Positions 26,854 to 34,127 of a stretch of 45,293 bases of DNA are shown here, piece after piece. Position 1 is the stretch's first letter. Each line of letters opens with the position of its first letter. The notes beneath the pieces are model-generated. The model saw only the letters and a program-made list of their open reading frames with translations. It searched no databases and had not been told where the DNA came from. The translations under genes were made by a program, and so were the position numbers. Source of the stretch: a virus; IMG/VR virus record IMGVR_UViG_3300008050_008594, positions 1 to 45,293 of that record; one strand, 5' to 3'.

Positions 26854-27782
26854 GGTGTTCTCCCTTTCAATATACGCAGTGCATTAGTTGCCGCTTTTAC
26901 TCTCATCTCCTCAATAGCCTCTACGGAGTAGTAAGCCGTATGTGGATTAATAATAAGGCGATCCCTAATCCAACCTAAGCTCGATCGCCAATCATTTATC
27001 AAGGGGCTAGTAATCGGGGGTTCCTCCGGGAGGACGTCCAAGGCTATCTTAGATATTTTTTTAGACTTTAATCCGTCGTATAAGACATCCAAGCTTTCTA
27101 TCAGATCACCTCGTGCAGTATTAACCAATATCGAGTCGTCTTTCATGCACTCTATAAATTCTTTATTTATCATCCCCCTCGTTTCGTCATTGCTGGGTAC
27201 GTGTACTGACACAATATCTGATGCGCTCAACAAGTCCTCCAAGGATTCCATCCGCTGCACACCGTGCAACTTTTCAATTCCACTCGGCTGATACTTATCA
27301 TAAAAAACAATGTTGAACTTTAAAGCTTTGGCTTTTTGAATTAGTGATCCTCCTATTCGCCCTGCGCCGATTATTCCTAGTGTCATCTCTGAGTGTCTTC
27401 GAACTGTGGGTATAACGTTCTCTTGCCATGTGTTATATAAGCATTTTGCCCTTTCGTTGTAACTGGTCGTGCCGCGGGTGAAATTTAAAATCATAGACAA
27501 TGCCGTATCGGATACCTCGTCTACTCCATAATCAGGGTTGTTGCAACATACAATCCCCCGCGATTTAAGGTAGTCAATATCTAAATTGTCGAAGCCGACG
27601 CCGTATCTCTGTACTCCTTTTAAGTGAGGCATATCTTTAATATAGTCTTCATCGATTATATCGTGCCAGACTATGAGGACTTCGGTCTCTTCTGTAGCCT
27701 CTACCCCCACTAAATTGCCCAAAATACGTGTTTCCGGGGGGCCCGGGGCTGAAAAATAATCCGTTATAACTATCTTTGACAC
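26838..27782 (-). CDS. D-isomer-specific 2-hydroxyacid dehydrogenase
   Basis: This is a 314-residue, full-length member of the family (SerA/PdxB/CtBP type). The NAD-binding motif is 'LGIIGAGRIGGSLIQKA' (135-151). The catalytic triad is intact: R224 in 'NTARGDLI', E254 in 'DVLPEEPP', H281 in 'NPHTAYYS'. It interconverts a D-2-hydroxyacid and a 2-oxoacid with NAD(H). The start is GTG at 27782 with an excellent GAGGTGG seven bases upstream, inside the end of the FAH gene. It lies in an AT-rich block with FAH, cytidylyltransferase, GAPDH-like and HAD genes, so its substrate is probably an intermediate of that pathway, possibly a phosphorylated aldonic acid. That last point is inference. Confidence 0.9.
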   Translation of the reverse strand: MSKIVITDYFSAPGPPETRILGNLVGVEATEETEVLIVWHDIIDEDYIKDMPHLKGVQRYGVGFDNLDIDYLKSRGIVCCNNPDYGVDEVSDTALSMILNFTRGTTSYNERAKCLYNTWQENVIPTVRRHSEMTLGIIGAGRIGGSLIQKAKALKFNIVFYDKYQPSGIEKLHGVQRMESLEDLLSASDIVSVHVPSNDETRGMINKEFIECMKDDSILVNTARGDLIESLDVLYDGLKSKKISKIALDVLPEEPPITSPLINDWRSSLGWIRDRLIINPHTAYYSVEAIEEMRVKAATNALRILKGRTPLNIV

Positions 27783-27784
27783 TT

Positions 27785-28402
27785 TTAGACCACCTCAAAT
27801 CGTAATTCAAGTTTATCATCAAGTGTGTGTAACACTCTGTCCCCACGTTGCAATATATTGTTTTCTACGCCGGCGGGCGTTCCCGTTAAGATAAGGTCTC
27901 CCCGCTTAAGCTCAGTTATTCTTGATATATAAGATATAGATTCCAATAAGTTGTATTTCATGTCCTTCGTGTTTCCCTCTTGAGTAAGTTTTCCGTTTAT
28001 AAAAGTACGGAGCACGAATTCTGAGGATTGGTCTAGAATCGTAGGCGAAAGGTACTCTTCCACCACTGGGCAGAAGTTTTTTCGGCTTTTTGAAAACGCT
28101 AAGTGATGATCGCGGTGATGGACATTCTGACAAGTGAGGTCCGCTCCCAGAGTAACTCCAAGAATGACTTCCATAACGGCGGACGCTTCCACATTGTGGC
28201 ATTCCTCACTAATAAAAACTGCCAGCTCGGGCTCTGTCCAAAACTGATTTGATAGTTGAGGATATTCAACATGACTATTACTAAAACACATTGCATTTAA
28301 CGATTTAACAAAATATAGTGGATCTTGTGAGTTATCCCCCACTCCCCTATAATTTAGAGCTAAACAGTGGATATTCTCAGTTATTGGGAGAGCATGCTTC
28401 AA
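27785..28402 (-). CDS. Fumarylacetoacetate hydrolase-family enzyme
   Basis: This is a 205-residue FAH-fold enzyme of the short FAHD/HpcE class. The start region 'IHCLALNYRGVG' followed by 'PLYFVKSLNAMCFSNSHVEYP' matches 'IxCxGxNYxxH..P..F.Kp..'. 'EPELAVFI' gives the metal-binding E-x-E, 'TLGADLTCQNV' the metal-binding Asp, and 'GDLILTGTPAGVENNILQRGD' the C-terminal signature. Family reactions on 2-oxoacids include acylpyruvate hydrolysis, oxaloacetate decarboxylation, hydration and dehydration of 2-keto-3-deoxy acids. The start is TTG at 28402, overlapping the upstream stop as TTGA; no in-frame ATG fits the family. A phage copy inside a sugar cluster is unusual. Confidence 0.88.
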   Translation of the reverse strand: MKHALPITENIHCLALNYRGVGDNSQDPLYFVKSLNAMCFSNSHVEYPQLSNQFWTEPELAVFISEECHNVEASAVMEVILGVTLGADLTCQNVHHRDHHLAFSKSRKNFCPVVEEYLSPTILDQSSEFVLRTFINGKLTQEGNTKDMKYNLLESISYISRITELKRGDLILTGTPAGVENNILQRGDRVLHTLDDKLELRFEVV

Positions 28403-29151
28403 TTAGAAATGTCCCTACCGGAATCAATGAGCGGCTGTATTATTGGATCGTACTCTTTCGAAAACTCATTAGAAGATTGAGCTTCCATAAATTGAGACAT
28501 AAACTCTGCCAGTTGAAAGTCCTCTTCGTAATCGATATCTATGGAGCCTATGCCGCTTGTTTCAAAAAAACCCAAGGTCCCAGTATATAGTCCCCATTGA
28601 TGCTTCTCATAATTTTGTCGATATTTCTCACAATTAATTATTGTTATAGCAAAATTCAATGCCAGTAAGGGCTCCAAATCCTGCGACCTTGGATGCTGCC
28701 CGTCGCGGTCGAAATTAACCGGGATCCCTTGATAAAAACAATGAGTCTGAATTCTCTCGCATGACAAGAGGGTATCGCAGTCACCATTTCTATACTGCTC
28801 CCATGCGCGATCATATTCATCGGACGTCACAAACGGAGACGTAGGATTTACAATTGCCAGGTAGTCTGCATCTGTATGCAACACAAAATCATAAATATAA
28901 TCATCTATCAACGATTCACTGGTAGCTAGTTCTGGTCTTCTTTTATAAAATTTAACTGACTCGCGAAGAGCTACCTGCTCATACAGTTCTGAGTCTGAAT
29001 TAATACAGATGTCAGAGAAGTAGGCAGTCTCCTTGAGGGCATCTATACAATAAGAAATGAGGGGCTTCTTATTAAGCAGCCGCAAACTCTTTCCTGTGAC
29101 CCTTTTACTTCCTAACCGAGCTGGGACCAGAGCTACTAATTTATTTTCCAT
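28399..29151 (-). CDS. CMP-sugar-acid synthetase-like cytidylyltransferase
   Basis: This is a 250-residue protein of the NeuA/KdsB/PseF family. 'LVALVPARLGSKRVTGKSLR' is the CTP-binding opening. 'NKKPLISYCIDAL' and 'ICINSDSELY' follow as usual. 'IDIDYEEDFQLAEFM' near the C-terminus carries the metal-binding Asp residues of acylneuraminate cytidylyltransferases. The enzyme activates a 2-keto-3-deoxy acid (sialic-like or Kdo-like) with CTP. No NeuB-type synthase is recognised in the window, so the acid's identity is open. A strong GAGGGG lies in the end of the GAPDH-like gene upstream. The TGA stop overlaps the FAH start. Confidence 0.87.
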   Translation of the reverse strand: MENKLVALVPARLGSKRVTGKSLRLLNKKPLISYCIDALKETAYFSDICINSDSELYEQVALRESVKFYKRRPELATSESLIDDYIYDFVLHTDADYLAIVNPTSPFVTSDEYDRAWEQYRNGDCDTLLSCERIQTHCFYQGIPVNFDRDGQHPRSQDLEPLLALNFAITIINCEKYRQNYEKHQWGLYTGTLGFFETSGIGSIDIDYEEDFQLAEFMSQFMEAQSSNEFSKEYDPIIQPLIDSGRDISN

Positions 29152-29156
29152 ATATT

Positions 29157-30218
29157 TTACCCCTCGAGCAAGTCATTGACATACTTAACCTGCTCAACAA
29201 CTTTCCCAGCATAACCATACTCGTTATCATACCACAAAACTACTTTTATAAGATTGTCCCCGATGACACTAGTCCATCTGTTATCTACAATCGCGGAATA
29301 ATCTATCTGCTTAAAATCCAAAGACACCAGGGGCTCGATATTATTCTTAATAATTTGCCACTTCTGTTTCTCTTCATATTCTGTAAGACAGGCTATTAAA
29401 GCGTCACATGTAACCGATGTCGCGACGTTTAAGGTAACATCTGCGCTACCAACTATGGCAGTAGGAGTTCGATAGGAAAATGACCCGATCATTTCCTCGG
29501 TTATATTATGGCGCTTGAGAACATTGCAAGTTTGGGTAACTGCTGTTGTGGGCTTCGGAATCATATTCCCAATGGCCGTACGGCCCAATGCATAATGATG
29601 ATAAATCTCTCCCGGAACTGACCAGGAACTAGCGGGCCCATCTTGCAGATTTTGATAACTTAACCAAGGATGCAACGTCGTTATATAGCCATTTGTTATC
29701 TTATACTTATCATTTATCAATTTCAACACGGGAGCAATAGCAGTAGCATCACAAATACTAGTAGAAATTAAAAAATGCTCATCGAGATTTAACTCTTCCT
29801 CGTTAGCTCCCAATACTAACTGAAAATCTACGATGTCCGGGGAGTGGGTTACAAAAACTCTTTTGATCTTCTTTCGACTTAGGATTTTTCTCGCTCTAAC
29901 AACATTTTCATACACTCCGGAAGCATCGATGATATAATCAAGATCATGATCCTCCCATGGCACTTCGTCTATGTTTTTACAGTTATAGATGGCTATACGA
30001 TAATTACCACTAACAAGAATCGTATCATCAACTTTGAATTTGAATGGAGAAGGATATAGAGTGTCATAATTTAGAGTATAAGCTAAATTATGCGCATCAG
30101 GATTAATGTCATTTATAACCTTAACGTCAAGGAATTCTTTATAATGATTATTTCGTAATATAGCTCTCCCAATACGCCCAAGGCCATTGATTCCTACTTT
30201 TATTTTTTCCCTTGTCAT
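29157..30218 (-). CDS. GAPDH-family aldehyde dehydrogenase, altered active-site signature
   Basis: This is a 353-residue protein with the complete glyceraldehyde-3-phosphate dehydrogenase architecture. 'VGINGLGRIGRAIL' (8-21) binds NAD. Cys156 and His183 occupy the catalytic positions. 'YRTPTAIVGSADVTLNV' holds the conserved Arg250, and 'LWYDNEYGYAGKVVEQV' is the C-terminal hallmark. The catalytic-site sequence is CDATA instead of the near-universal CTTNC, and the phosphate loop around residues 190-225 is rewritten ('SSWSVPGEIYHHYALGRT'). It probably oxidises a different aldehyde, perhaps a sugar phosphate such as erythrose-4-phosphate, or catalyses a non-phosphorylating reaction. Location among sugar-acid genes argues against a plain glycolytic role. 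The ATG has AAGGA about 12 bases upstream. Confidence 0.9.
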   Translation of the reverse strand: MTREKIKVGINGLGRIGRAILRNNHYKEFLDVKVINDINPDAHNLAYTLNYDTLYPSPFKFKVDDTILVSGNYRIAIYNCKNIDEVPWEDHDLDYIIDASGVYENVVRARKILSRKKIKRVFVTHSPDIVDFQLVLGANEEELNLDEHFLISTSICDATAIAPVLKLINDKYKITNGYITTLHPWLSYQNLQDGPASSWSVPGEIYHHYALGRTAIGNMIPKPTTAVTQTCNVLKRHNITEEMIGSFSYRTPTAIVGSADVTLNVATSVTCDALIACLTEYEEKQKWQIIKNNIEPLVSLDFKQIDYSAIVDNRWTSVIGDNLIKVVLWYDNEYGYAGKVVEQVKYVNDLLEG

Positions 30219-30243
30219 GCGATATAAGCGTCCTTATGAGTTA

Positions 30244-30858
30244 TTATAATAAATCTATGAAATTCTCTACAACCTGATCGTCGGTACTTAAAAACTTGAA
30301 TGGCGGCGCCTCCTGCGTCAGTCCCTTCATGAAGATGAAGTTGACCCCACTCCCGGTCGCGGCTAAACAATCGTAACGCGAGTCTCCTATAAAAAAATCA
30401 TGGGGGCGCCTTTCTATATTTTTCAAATGTTCAATCTTAGTTGTGGGGGCGGAGAGTATCTCATAAAAATAATCCCTTATACCCTGTTTCTCTAAATATT
30501 CTTCTATTTCTTCTCGGCTTCCACCAGAGAGAATATACACCGTGTCGTTAGAATTTTTCTTTAAGAACCGTATGAGACCTGTGTTTAGTGGAGCATCTAA
30601 AAGATTTACATTTAATTTTGTATACTCCTCTAAAATCTTTTCTGTTGGAACTTGCATATCTTCTTTAAAAAATTCTTTGGTTTTTAGGTCGCGCGGGAGG
30701 CCGTTGTTGGCGATGAAATATTCTCTAAATGCTCGTGCTGTTTTCTTGTCCACATACAACGCTGCCGCGGCTTCTATGTTTCCCTTCTTTATCTCATTAG
30801 AATCGCATATTACTCCATCAAAGTCAATAAAAATATTTTTATTTTCTATATCTAACAT
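30244..30858 (-). CDS. HAD-superfamily phosphatase (phosphoglycolate-phosphatase-like)
   Basis: This is a 204-residue HAD hydrolase with all core motifs. Motif I is 'NIFIDFDGVICDSNE' (nucleophile and acid Asp), with a helical cap at residues about 18-85. Motif II is 'VYILSGGS', the conserved Lys is in 'TTKIEHL', and motif IV is 'DFFIGDSRYDCLAA'. It would remove phosphate from a small sugar or acid phosphate. It is the first gene of the AT-rich block with GAPDH-like, cytidylyltransferase, FAH and hydroxyacid dehydrogenase genes. A dephosphorylation step before CMP activation, as in Kdo and sialic acid pathways, is a natural reading. It overlaps the DUF115-like gene by 7 bases. Confidence 0.87.
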   Translation of the reverse strand: MLDIENKNIFIDFDGVICDSNEIKKGNIEAAAALYVDKKTARAFREYFIANNGLPRDLKTKEFFKEDMQVPTEKILEEYTKLNVNLLDAPLNTGLIRFLKKNSNDTVYILSGGSREEIEEYLEKQGIRDYFYEILSAPTTKIEHLKNIERRPHDFFIGDSRYDCLAATGSGVNFIFMKGLTQEAPPFKFLSTDDQVVENFIDLL

Positions 30859-31580
30859 ATTGTCTCCTTAAGCTGAGCCTCTGGAAATATATCAAGGGCC
30901 ACCGGATTAATACTGCAAATTTGTACATCAGGATAGTTCTGCCCGATCCACTCTTTTACCTGTTTCCAGTATCTCAAAATATAATAATCAGCCTGCTGTT
31001 GTTTACCAATCATAATCTTTGCAAAAGTTCCATTGGTGTAATCACAATCATGTCCTACCAAGTAGATCTTTTGTATTCCACAGTATAACATAAATTGCAG
31101 CACTTCAAAAGAGATAGATGCTACAGCTGTCAGATGACCCTCGGCAATGTCCTTTTTGAACAGACATGTCTCTGGGTTTCCGCCGCTTCCGGCTACATAA
31201 TACTTAGAGTTTTTCATTCCCAGCGGAAGCTGCCCATTGCGAGCCACCTGTCCATACGGAGGTACGATGATTTTTCTGTCATCTTTCCAATCGCAGAAAC
31301 GGATAAACTTTTGAAGCTTAGGGGTATAGTTGTTATATAGATGCAGCCGATCCCAAAACTTAGCAGGGACTTGAGGGACGGAGTCACCCATAAACCAATA
31401 ATCTAAATCTAAATCTAGAAAAATCTGATCATTGACTCCAAAGCGCAAAACATTATCCGGAAGATTGGTAGTGTCGAACTGAAGTAGTGAGGGTCCCGAG
31501 CCGAAGAGGACGCCAGAGCGACCTAGGTGACTGTTTTTATAATCACCAAATGGGTTCTTAATATCAGCCGGAGCTATCAT
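30852..31580 (-). CDS. DUF115/GT42-like putative glycosyltransferase
   Basis: This is a 242-residue protein with 'SGVLFGSGPSLLQFD' near residue 22, 'RFGVNDQIFLDLDLDYWFMGDS' after it, and 'FMLYCGIQKIYLVGHDCDYTNG' in the second half. The G-x-G-P-S-L start, the 'N..' second motif and the C-terminal 'GxD..Y' are the layout shared by DUF115 (flagellar Maf-like) proteins and GT42 sialyltransferases. GT42 enzymes use CMP-activated donors. A CMP-sugar synthetase lies two genes downstream, so this is the best candidate for the transferase that uses its product. Family membership is by pattern; activity is inferred. Confidence 0.65.
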   Translation of the reverse strand: MIAPADIKNPFGDYKNSHLGRSGVLFGSGPSLLQFDTTNLPDNVLRFGVNDQIFLDLDLDYWFMGDSVPQVPAKFWDRLHLYNNYTPKLQKFIRFCDWKDDRKIIVPPYGQVARNGQLPLGMKNSKYYVAGSGGNPETCLFKKDIAEGHLTAVASISFEVLQFMLYCGIQKIYLVGHDCDYTNGTFAKIMIGKQQQADYYILRYWKQVKEWIGQNYPDVQICSINPVALDIFPEAQLKETIC

Positions 31581-32166
31581 CTGGCTTCCCTATATAAACC
31601 GGGATGCCTTTCAGTTTACCGCCGGCTAAGTTATAATTCTTTAACACTTGTTTAGAAGGAAATTGCTCGAACCATGCCAGGAGTGAATCATTAAACCCAG
31701 GATCAGTGGGATCGCCTCCGTAGTCGATGACAAAACAAGATTTTATAGATAAATTATTAAAAAGATTGGTGTAATAGTATCGCGGAGTTTCCGAAAGACA
31801 ATGAGTTTCTAATAGCATATCATATTGCTCATCAAAAACCTTTTCATAGTTAGCAGATGTAATATACTTCACCTCCGGGTGGTCGATCAAAGTCTTCTTA
31901 ACCACTTCTTCAATGTTTTTTTCAATGTCTAAAATCGTATAATCTATATTAGGATAATGGGTTAATATCTCATTAGCTAAAAAGCCAGTCCCGGCGCCGA
32001 TCTCTAGGATCGAACCAGTGAATCCATCGTAGTGTTCGCGGAAGAGCTTCATATACTCTTTATCTCCCCCGGGGGTTACGGCGGCATGAACGTTGGGATG
32101 TGACTTCCAAGTGTGTTTAAGATTTTCGTTGTTCGCGCGTAAAATGTTTAAATCATATTTTGCCAT
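31564..32166 (-). CDS. SAM-dependent methyltransferase (sugar O-methyltransferase-like)
   Basis: This is a 200-residue class I methyltransferase. Motif I, 'GSILEIGAGTGFLANEIL', binds SAM, and 'DYTILDIEKNIEEV' gives the acidic residue at the end of strand 2. 'DMLLETHCLSETPRYYY' and 'CFVIDYGGDPTDPG' follow. The length and the 'LEIGAG.G.....YTILDI' layout resemble putative sugar O-methyltransferases of polysaccharide clusters. A methylated sugar in the final glycan is a fair prediction. It overlaps the DUF115-like gene by 17 bases. Confidence 0.8.
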   Translation of the reverse strand: MAKYDLNILRANNENLKHTWKSHPNVHAAVTPGGDKEYMKLFREHYDGFTGSILEIGAGTGFLANEILTHYPNIDYTILDIEKNIEEVVKKTLIDHPEVKYITSANYEKVFDEQYDMLLETHCLSETPRYYYTNLFNNLSIKSCFVIDYGGDPTDPGFNDSLLAWFEQFPSKQVLKNYNLAGGKLKGIPVYIGKPDDSSG

Positions 32167-32168
32167 GA

Positions 32169-33116
32169 TCAGAGTCCCCTTTTAATATTAACGTATGGAT
32201 TAATAAAATCAATAACGTTTAAGGCTTTAATAATCTCATCGATGCCGTCCTCAATGCTTACCTGAGTTCTGAACCCAAGCGCTCTCACCTTATCATAACT
32301 GACAACATAGTTCCTTTTATCTGCATCCGAGCCAATTTCCTCGAAATGGATGAACCCATTTGTCTTCTCCGAAACCATATTGCAAATTTCTTCTTTGCTA
32401 TAGTTCATCGTGTCGTCGCCAATATTATAAACATTGTTTACCATCTTGTCAACATTGTTGACCGCTAACATAAAAGCTGCGGCCATATCTGAGACATGAA
32501 TAAACGTTCGCATAAAGTTCTTTTCGTACACTACCAAATATCCATCCCGCAGGCACTTGTTTGTAAAGTCATTTATAAGTAAATCTAAACGTAAGCGAGG
32601 CGATACTCCAAAGGCAGTTGCGAATCTGTATGCCACAACATTTCCACGAGCCATCAGCATATGTTCGGCTTGTGTCTTGGTTTCACCATATAGGCTTAAC
32701 GGGTTAAGGGGAGACTCTTCAGTACAAATATCTGTCACCTTACCATAGTTGCTCCCAGTCGAACCATAAAAGATAACTTGGTCCGGTGTGGTAACATCAA
32801 TTAAATTCTGTGTCCCCCCGACGTTAACAGCAGTGGCTAACTCAGGATTGTTTTTGCATGCTGGGAATCCAACAATTGCAGCCAAATGAATAATGATATC
32901 CTTCTCTTTTACTGCCGACTCTAGGTCGCCCTTAATGGTGACATCCCCGTTAACGAAGTGAAAGTTTTTGTTGCGAAAAAATGATAAAAGCTGATTTCCA
33001 CCTTGCATTAAATTATCAAATACTGTAACTTCATGTCCAGCCTCTAGAAGACGCGGCAGTAGGGCAGTCCCCACGTAGCCGGCGCCGCCTGTAACTAATA
33101 TTCTTTTCTTTACCAT
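32169..33116 (-). CDS. NAD-dependent nucleotide-sugar epimerase/dehydratase
   Basis: This is a 315-residue extended SDR, full length for the family. 'RILVTGGAGYVGTALLPRLL' is the cofactor motif. 'IHLAAIVGFPAC' and 'IFYGSTGSNYGKVTD' follow. 'LYGETKTQAEHM' holds the catalytic Y-x-x-x-K. 'FMRTFIHVSDMAAAFMLAV' and 'YNIGDDTMNYSKEEI' are usual downstream segments of UDP- or GDP-sugar epimerases. Specificity is not readable from sequence. The ATG overlaps the DUF962-like gene by 7 bases. Confidence 0.87.
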   Translation of the reverse strand: MVKKRILVTGGAGYVGTALLPRLLEAGHEVTVFDNLMQGGNQLLSFFRNKNFHFVNGDVTIKGDLESAVKEKDIIIHLAAIVGFPACKNNPELATAVNVGGTQNLIDVTTPDQVIFYGSTGSNYGKVTDICTEESPLNPLSLYGETKTQAEHMLMARGNVVAYRFATAFGVSPRLRLDLLINDFTNKCLRDGYLVVYEKNFMRTFIHVSDMAAAFMLAVNNVDKMVNNVYNIGDDTMNYSKEEICNMVSEKTNGFIHFEEIGSDADKRNYVVSYDKVRALGFRTQVSIEDGIDEIIKALNVIDFINPYVNIKRGL

Positions 33117-33418
33117 ATTCTTAATCTCCCTAATAAAATGTCTTTAAACATGATCCAGTCACAAACTTTGGCCTTCAGCGTTGTCCATCCATAATCATTC
33201 ATGCCTTCCCAGGCTAAAGGCTTGTTTTTCTCAAAGTACAAATGGCCGGCCCACGCAAAGGGATAGACAATGAATGGTATTAATGGTATAAGGTACCACA
33301 ACCCTCCTGTAAAAATGGCCGCGGCAAATATTAAAGTCGCCCATTGGCCAATAAAATGCAATAACCTGCACTTAGGGTGCGTGTGAAGTGTTAGATAGTA
33401 TTGGTAATATTCACTCAT
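33110..33418 (-). CDS. DUF962/Mpo1-like membrane protein
   Basis: This is a 102-residue protein matching the small bacterial DUF962 form end to end. It reads 'YYQYYLTLHTHPKCRLLHFIG', two adjacent membrane segments (about residues 24-40 and 42-58), 'PFAWAGHLYFEKNKPLAWEG', and a final 'DWIMFKDILLGRL'. The conserved His residues (in THPKCRLLH and WAGHLYFEKNKP) are those that bind iron in yeast Mpo1, a dioxygenase that shortens 2-hydroxy fatty acids. In a phage glycan cluster it may act on lipid A-type hydroxy acyl chains, or be a membrane factor of unknown role. It overlaps neighbours by 7 and 8 bases. Confidence 0.85.
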   Translation of the reverse strand: MSEYYQYYLTLHTHPKCRLLHFIGQWATLIFAAAIFTGGLWYLIPLIPFIVYPFAWAGHLYFEKNKPLAWEGMNDYGWTTLKAKVCDWIMFKDILLGRLRIW

Positions 33419-34127
33419 TGTTGATAAATCTCCTTAAATCAGTCAGAATTTCCGACTGTGTATATAGATACTTTCCCTTTTTTCCCCAATATCTAGCATA
33501 ATCGGTCTGCATCTTTTCTTGTACTGTCTTCCCTGTAACAGTTCTTTCGGCTTCTACTTCAAACAGCTTAAGCACCTTATCAAACGCGATTGGCTCTGTG
33601 CTCAAATTTAAAATTTTAATTCCCAAATCCAGCTGTTTTGTGACGTCTGACCATATATTGTCTAAACAATAGTATTGAAAGAAGCTCCACGGGCCCGGAA
33701 GAAAGCGATAATCCTCATTTATTAGATCATAAATAGCATTCTTTTTTAAACCTTTTCCAAATAAGGAGGGTAATCTCGTAATATAAAGGTCTTCGTATGT
33801 GTTCTTTAAATAGGTTTCTAAATATAATCTATGGCTCCCATATGCACTCTCTGCTGGTTTATTATAAACAGCTATCGTTGAGATCAGGATTAGTTTTTTA
33901 ATATGGGCGCTAGCCAAACAACTTATAAGTCGTTGAATTTGTTCAAAGTCTTCTCTTGGCTCTTTATTGGCTTTCCATTTAATACTACTTACCCCGGCAC
34001 ACACTACGGTATCAAATTTTTCTCCTGCTATAGACTCTATGTTCTTTGAATTGTAGCACTTATCAAAGCTGGCTTGATGTAAAATATTGGAGCCTACAAA
34101 GCCAGTATGTCCGATCAGGGCCCTCAT
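33411..34127 (-). CDS. Short extended-SDR nucleotide-sugar reductase, YGxHR variant
   Basis: This is a 238-residue Rossmann protein. It opens with ALIGHTGFVGSNIL and has 'FDTVVCAGVSSIKWKAN' and 'KKLILISTIAVYN' in the positions of NAD-binding and Ser/Thr active-site strands. The catalytic pair reads 'AYGSHRLYLE', so the Lys of Y-x-x-x-K is Arg. It is about 60-80 residues shorter than typical epimerases. The GHTGFVGSN opening resembles the other SDR at 35257. It might be a reductase or a weakly catalytic epimerase relative. The start overlaps the aminotransferase stop by 4 bases. Confidence 0.75.
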   Translation of the reverse strand: MRALIGHTGFVGSNILHQASFDKCYNSKNIESIAGEKFDTVVCAGVSSIKWKANKEPREDFEQIQRLISCLASAHIKKLILISTIAVYNKPAESAYGSHRLYLETYLKNTYEDLYITRLPSLFGKGLKKNAIYDLINEDYRFLPGPWSFFQYYCLDNIWSDVTKQLDLGIKILNLSTEPIAFDKVLKLFEVEAERTVTGKTVQEKMQTDYARYWGKKGKYLYTQSEILTDLRRFINNE

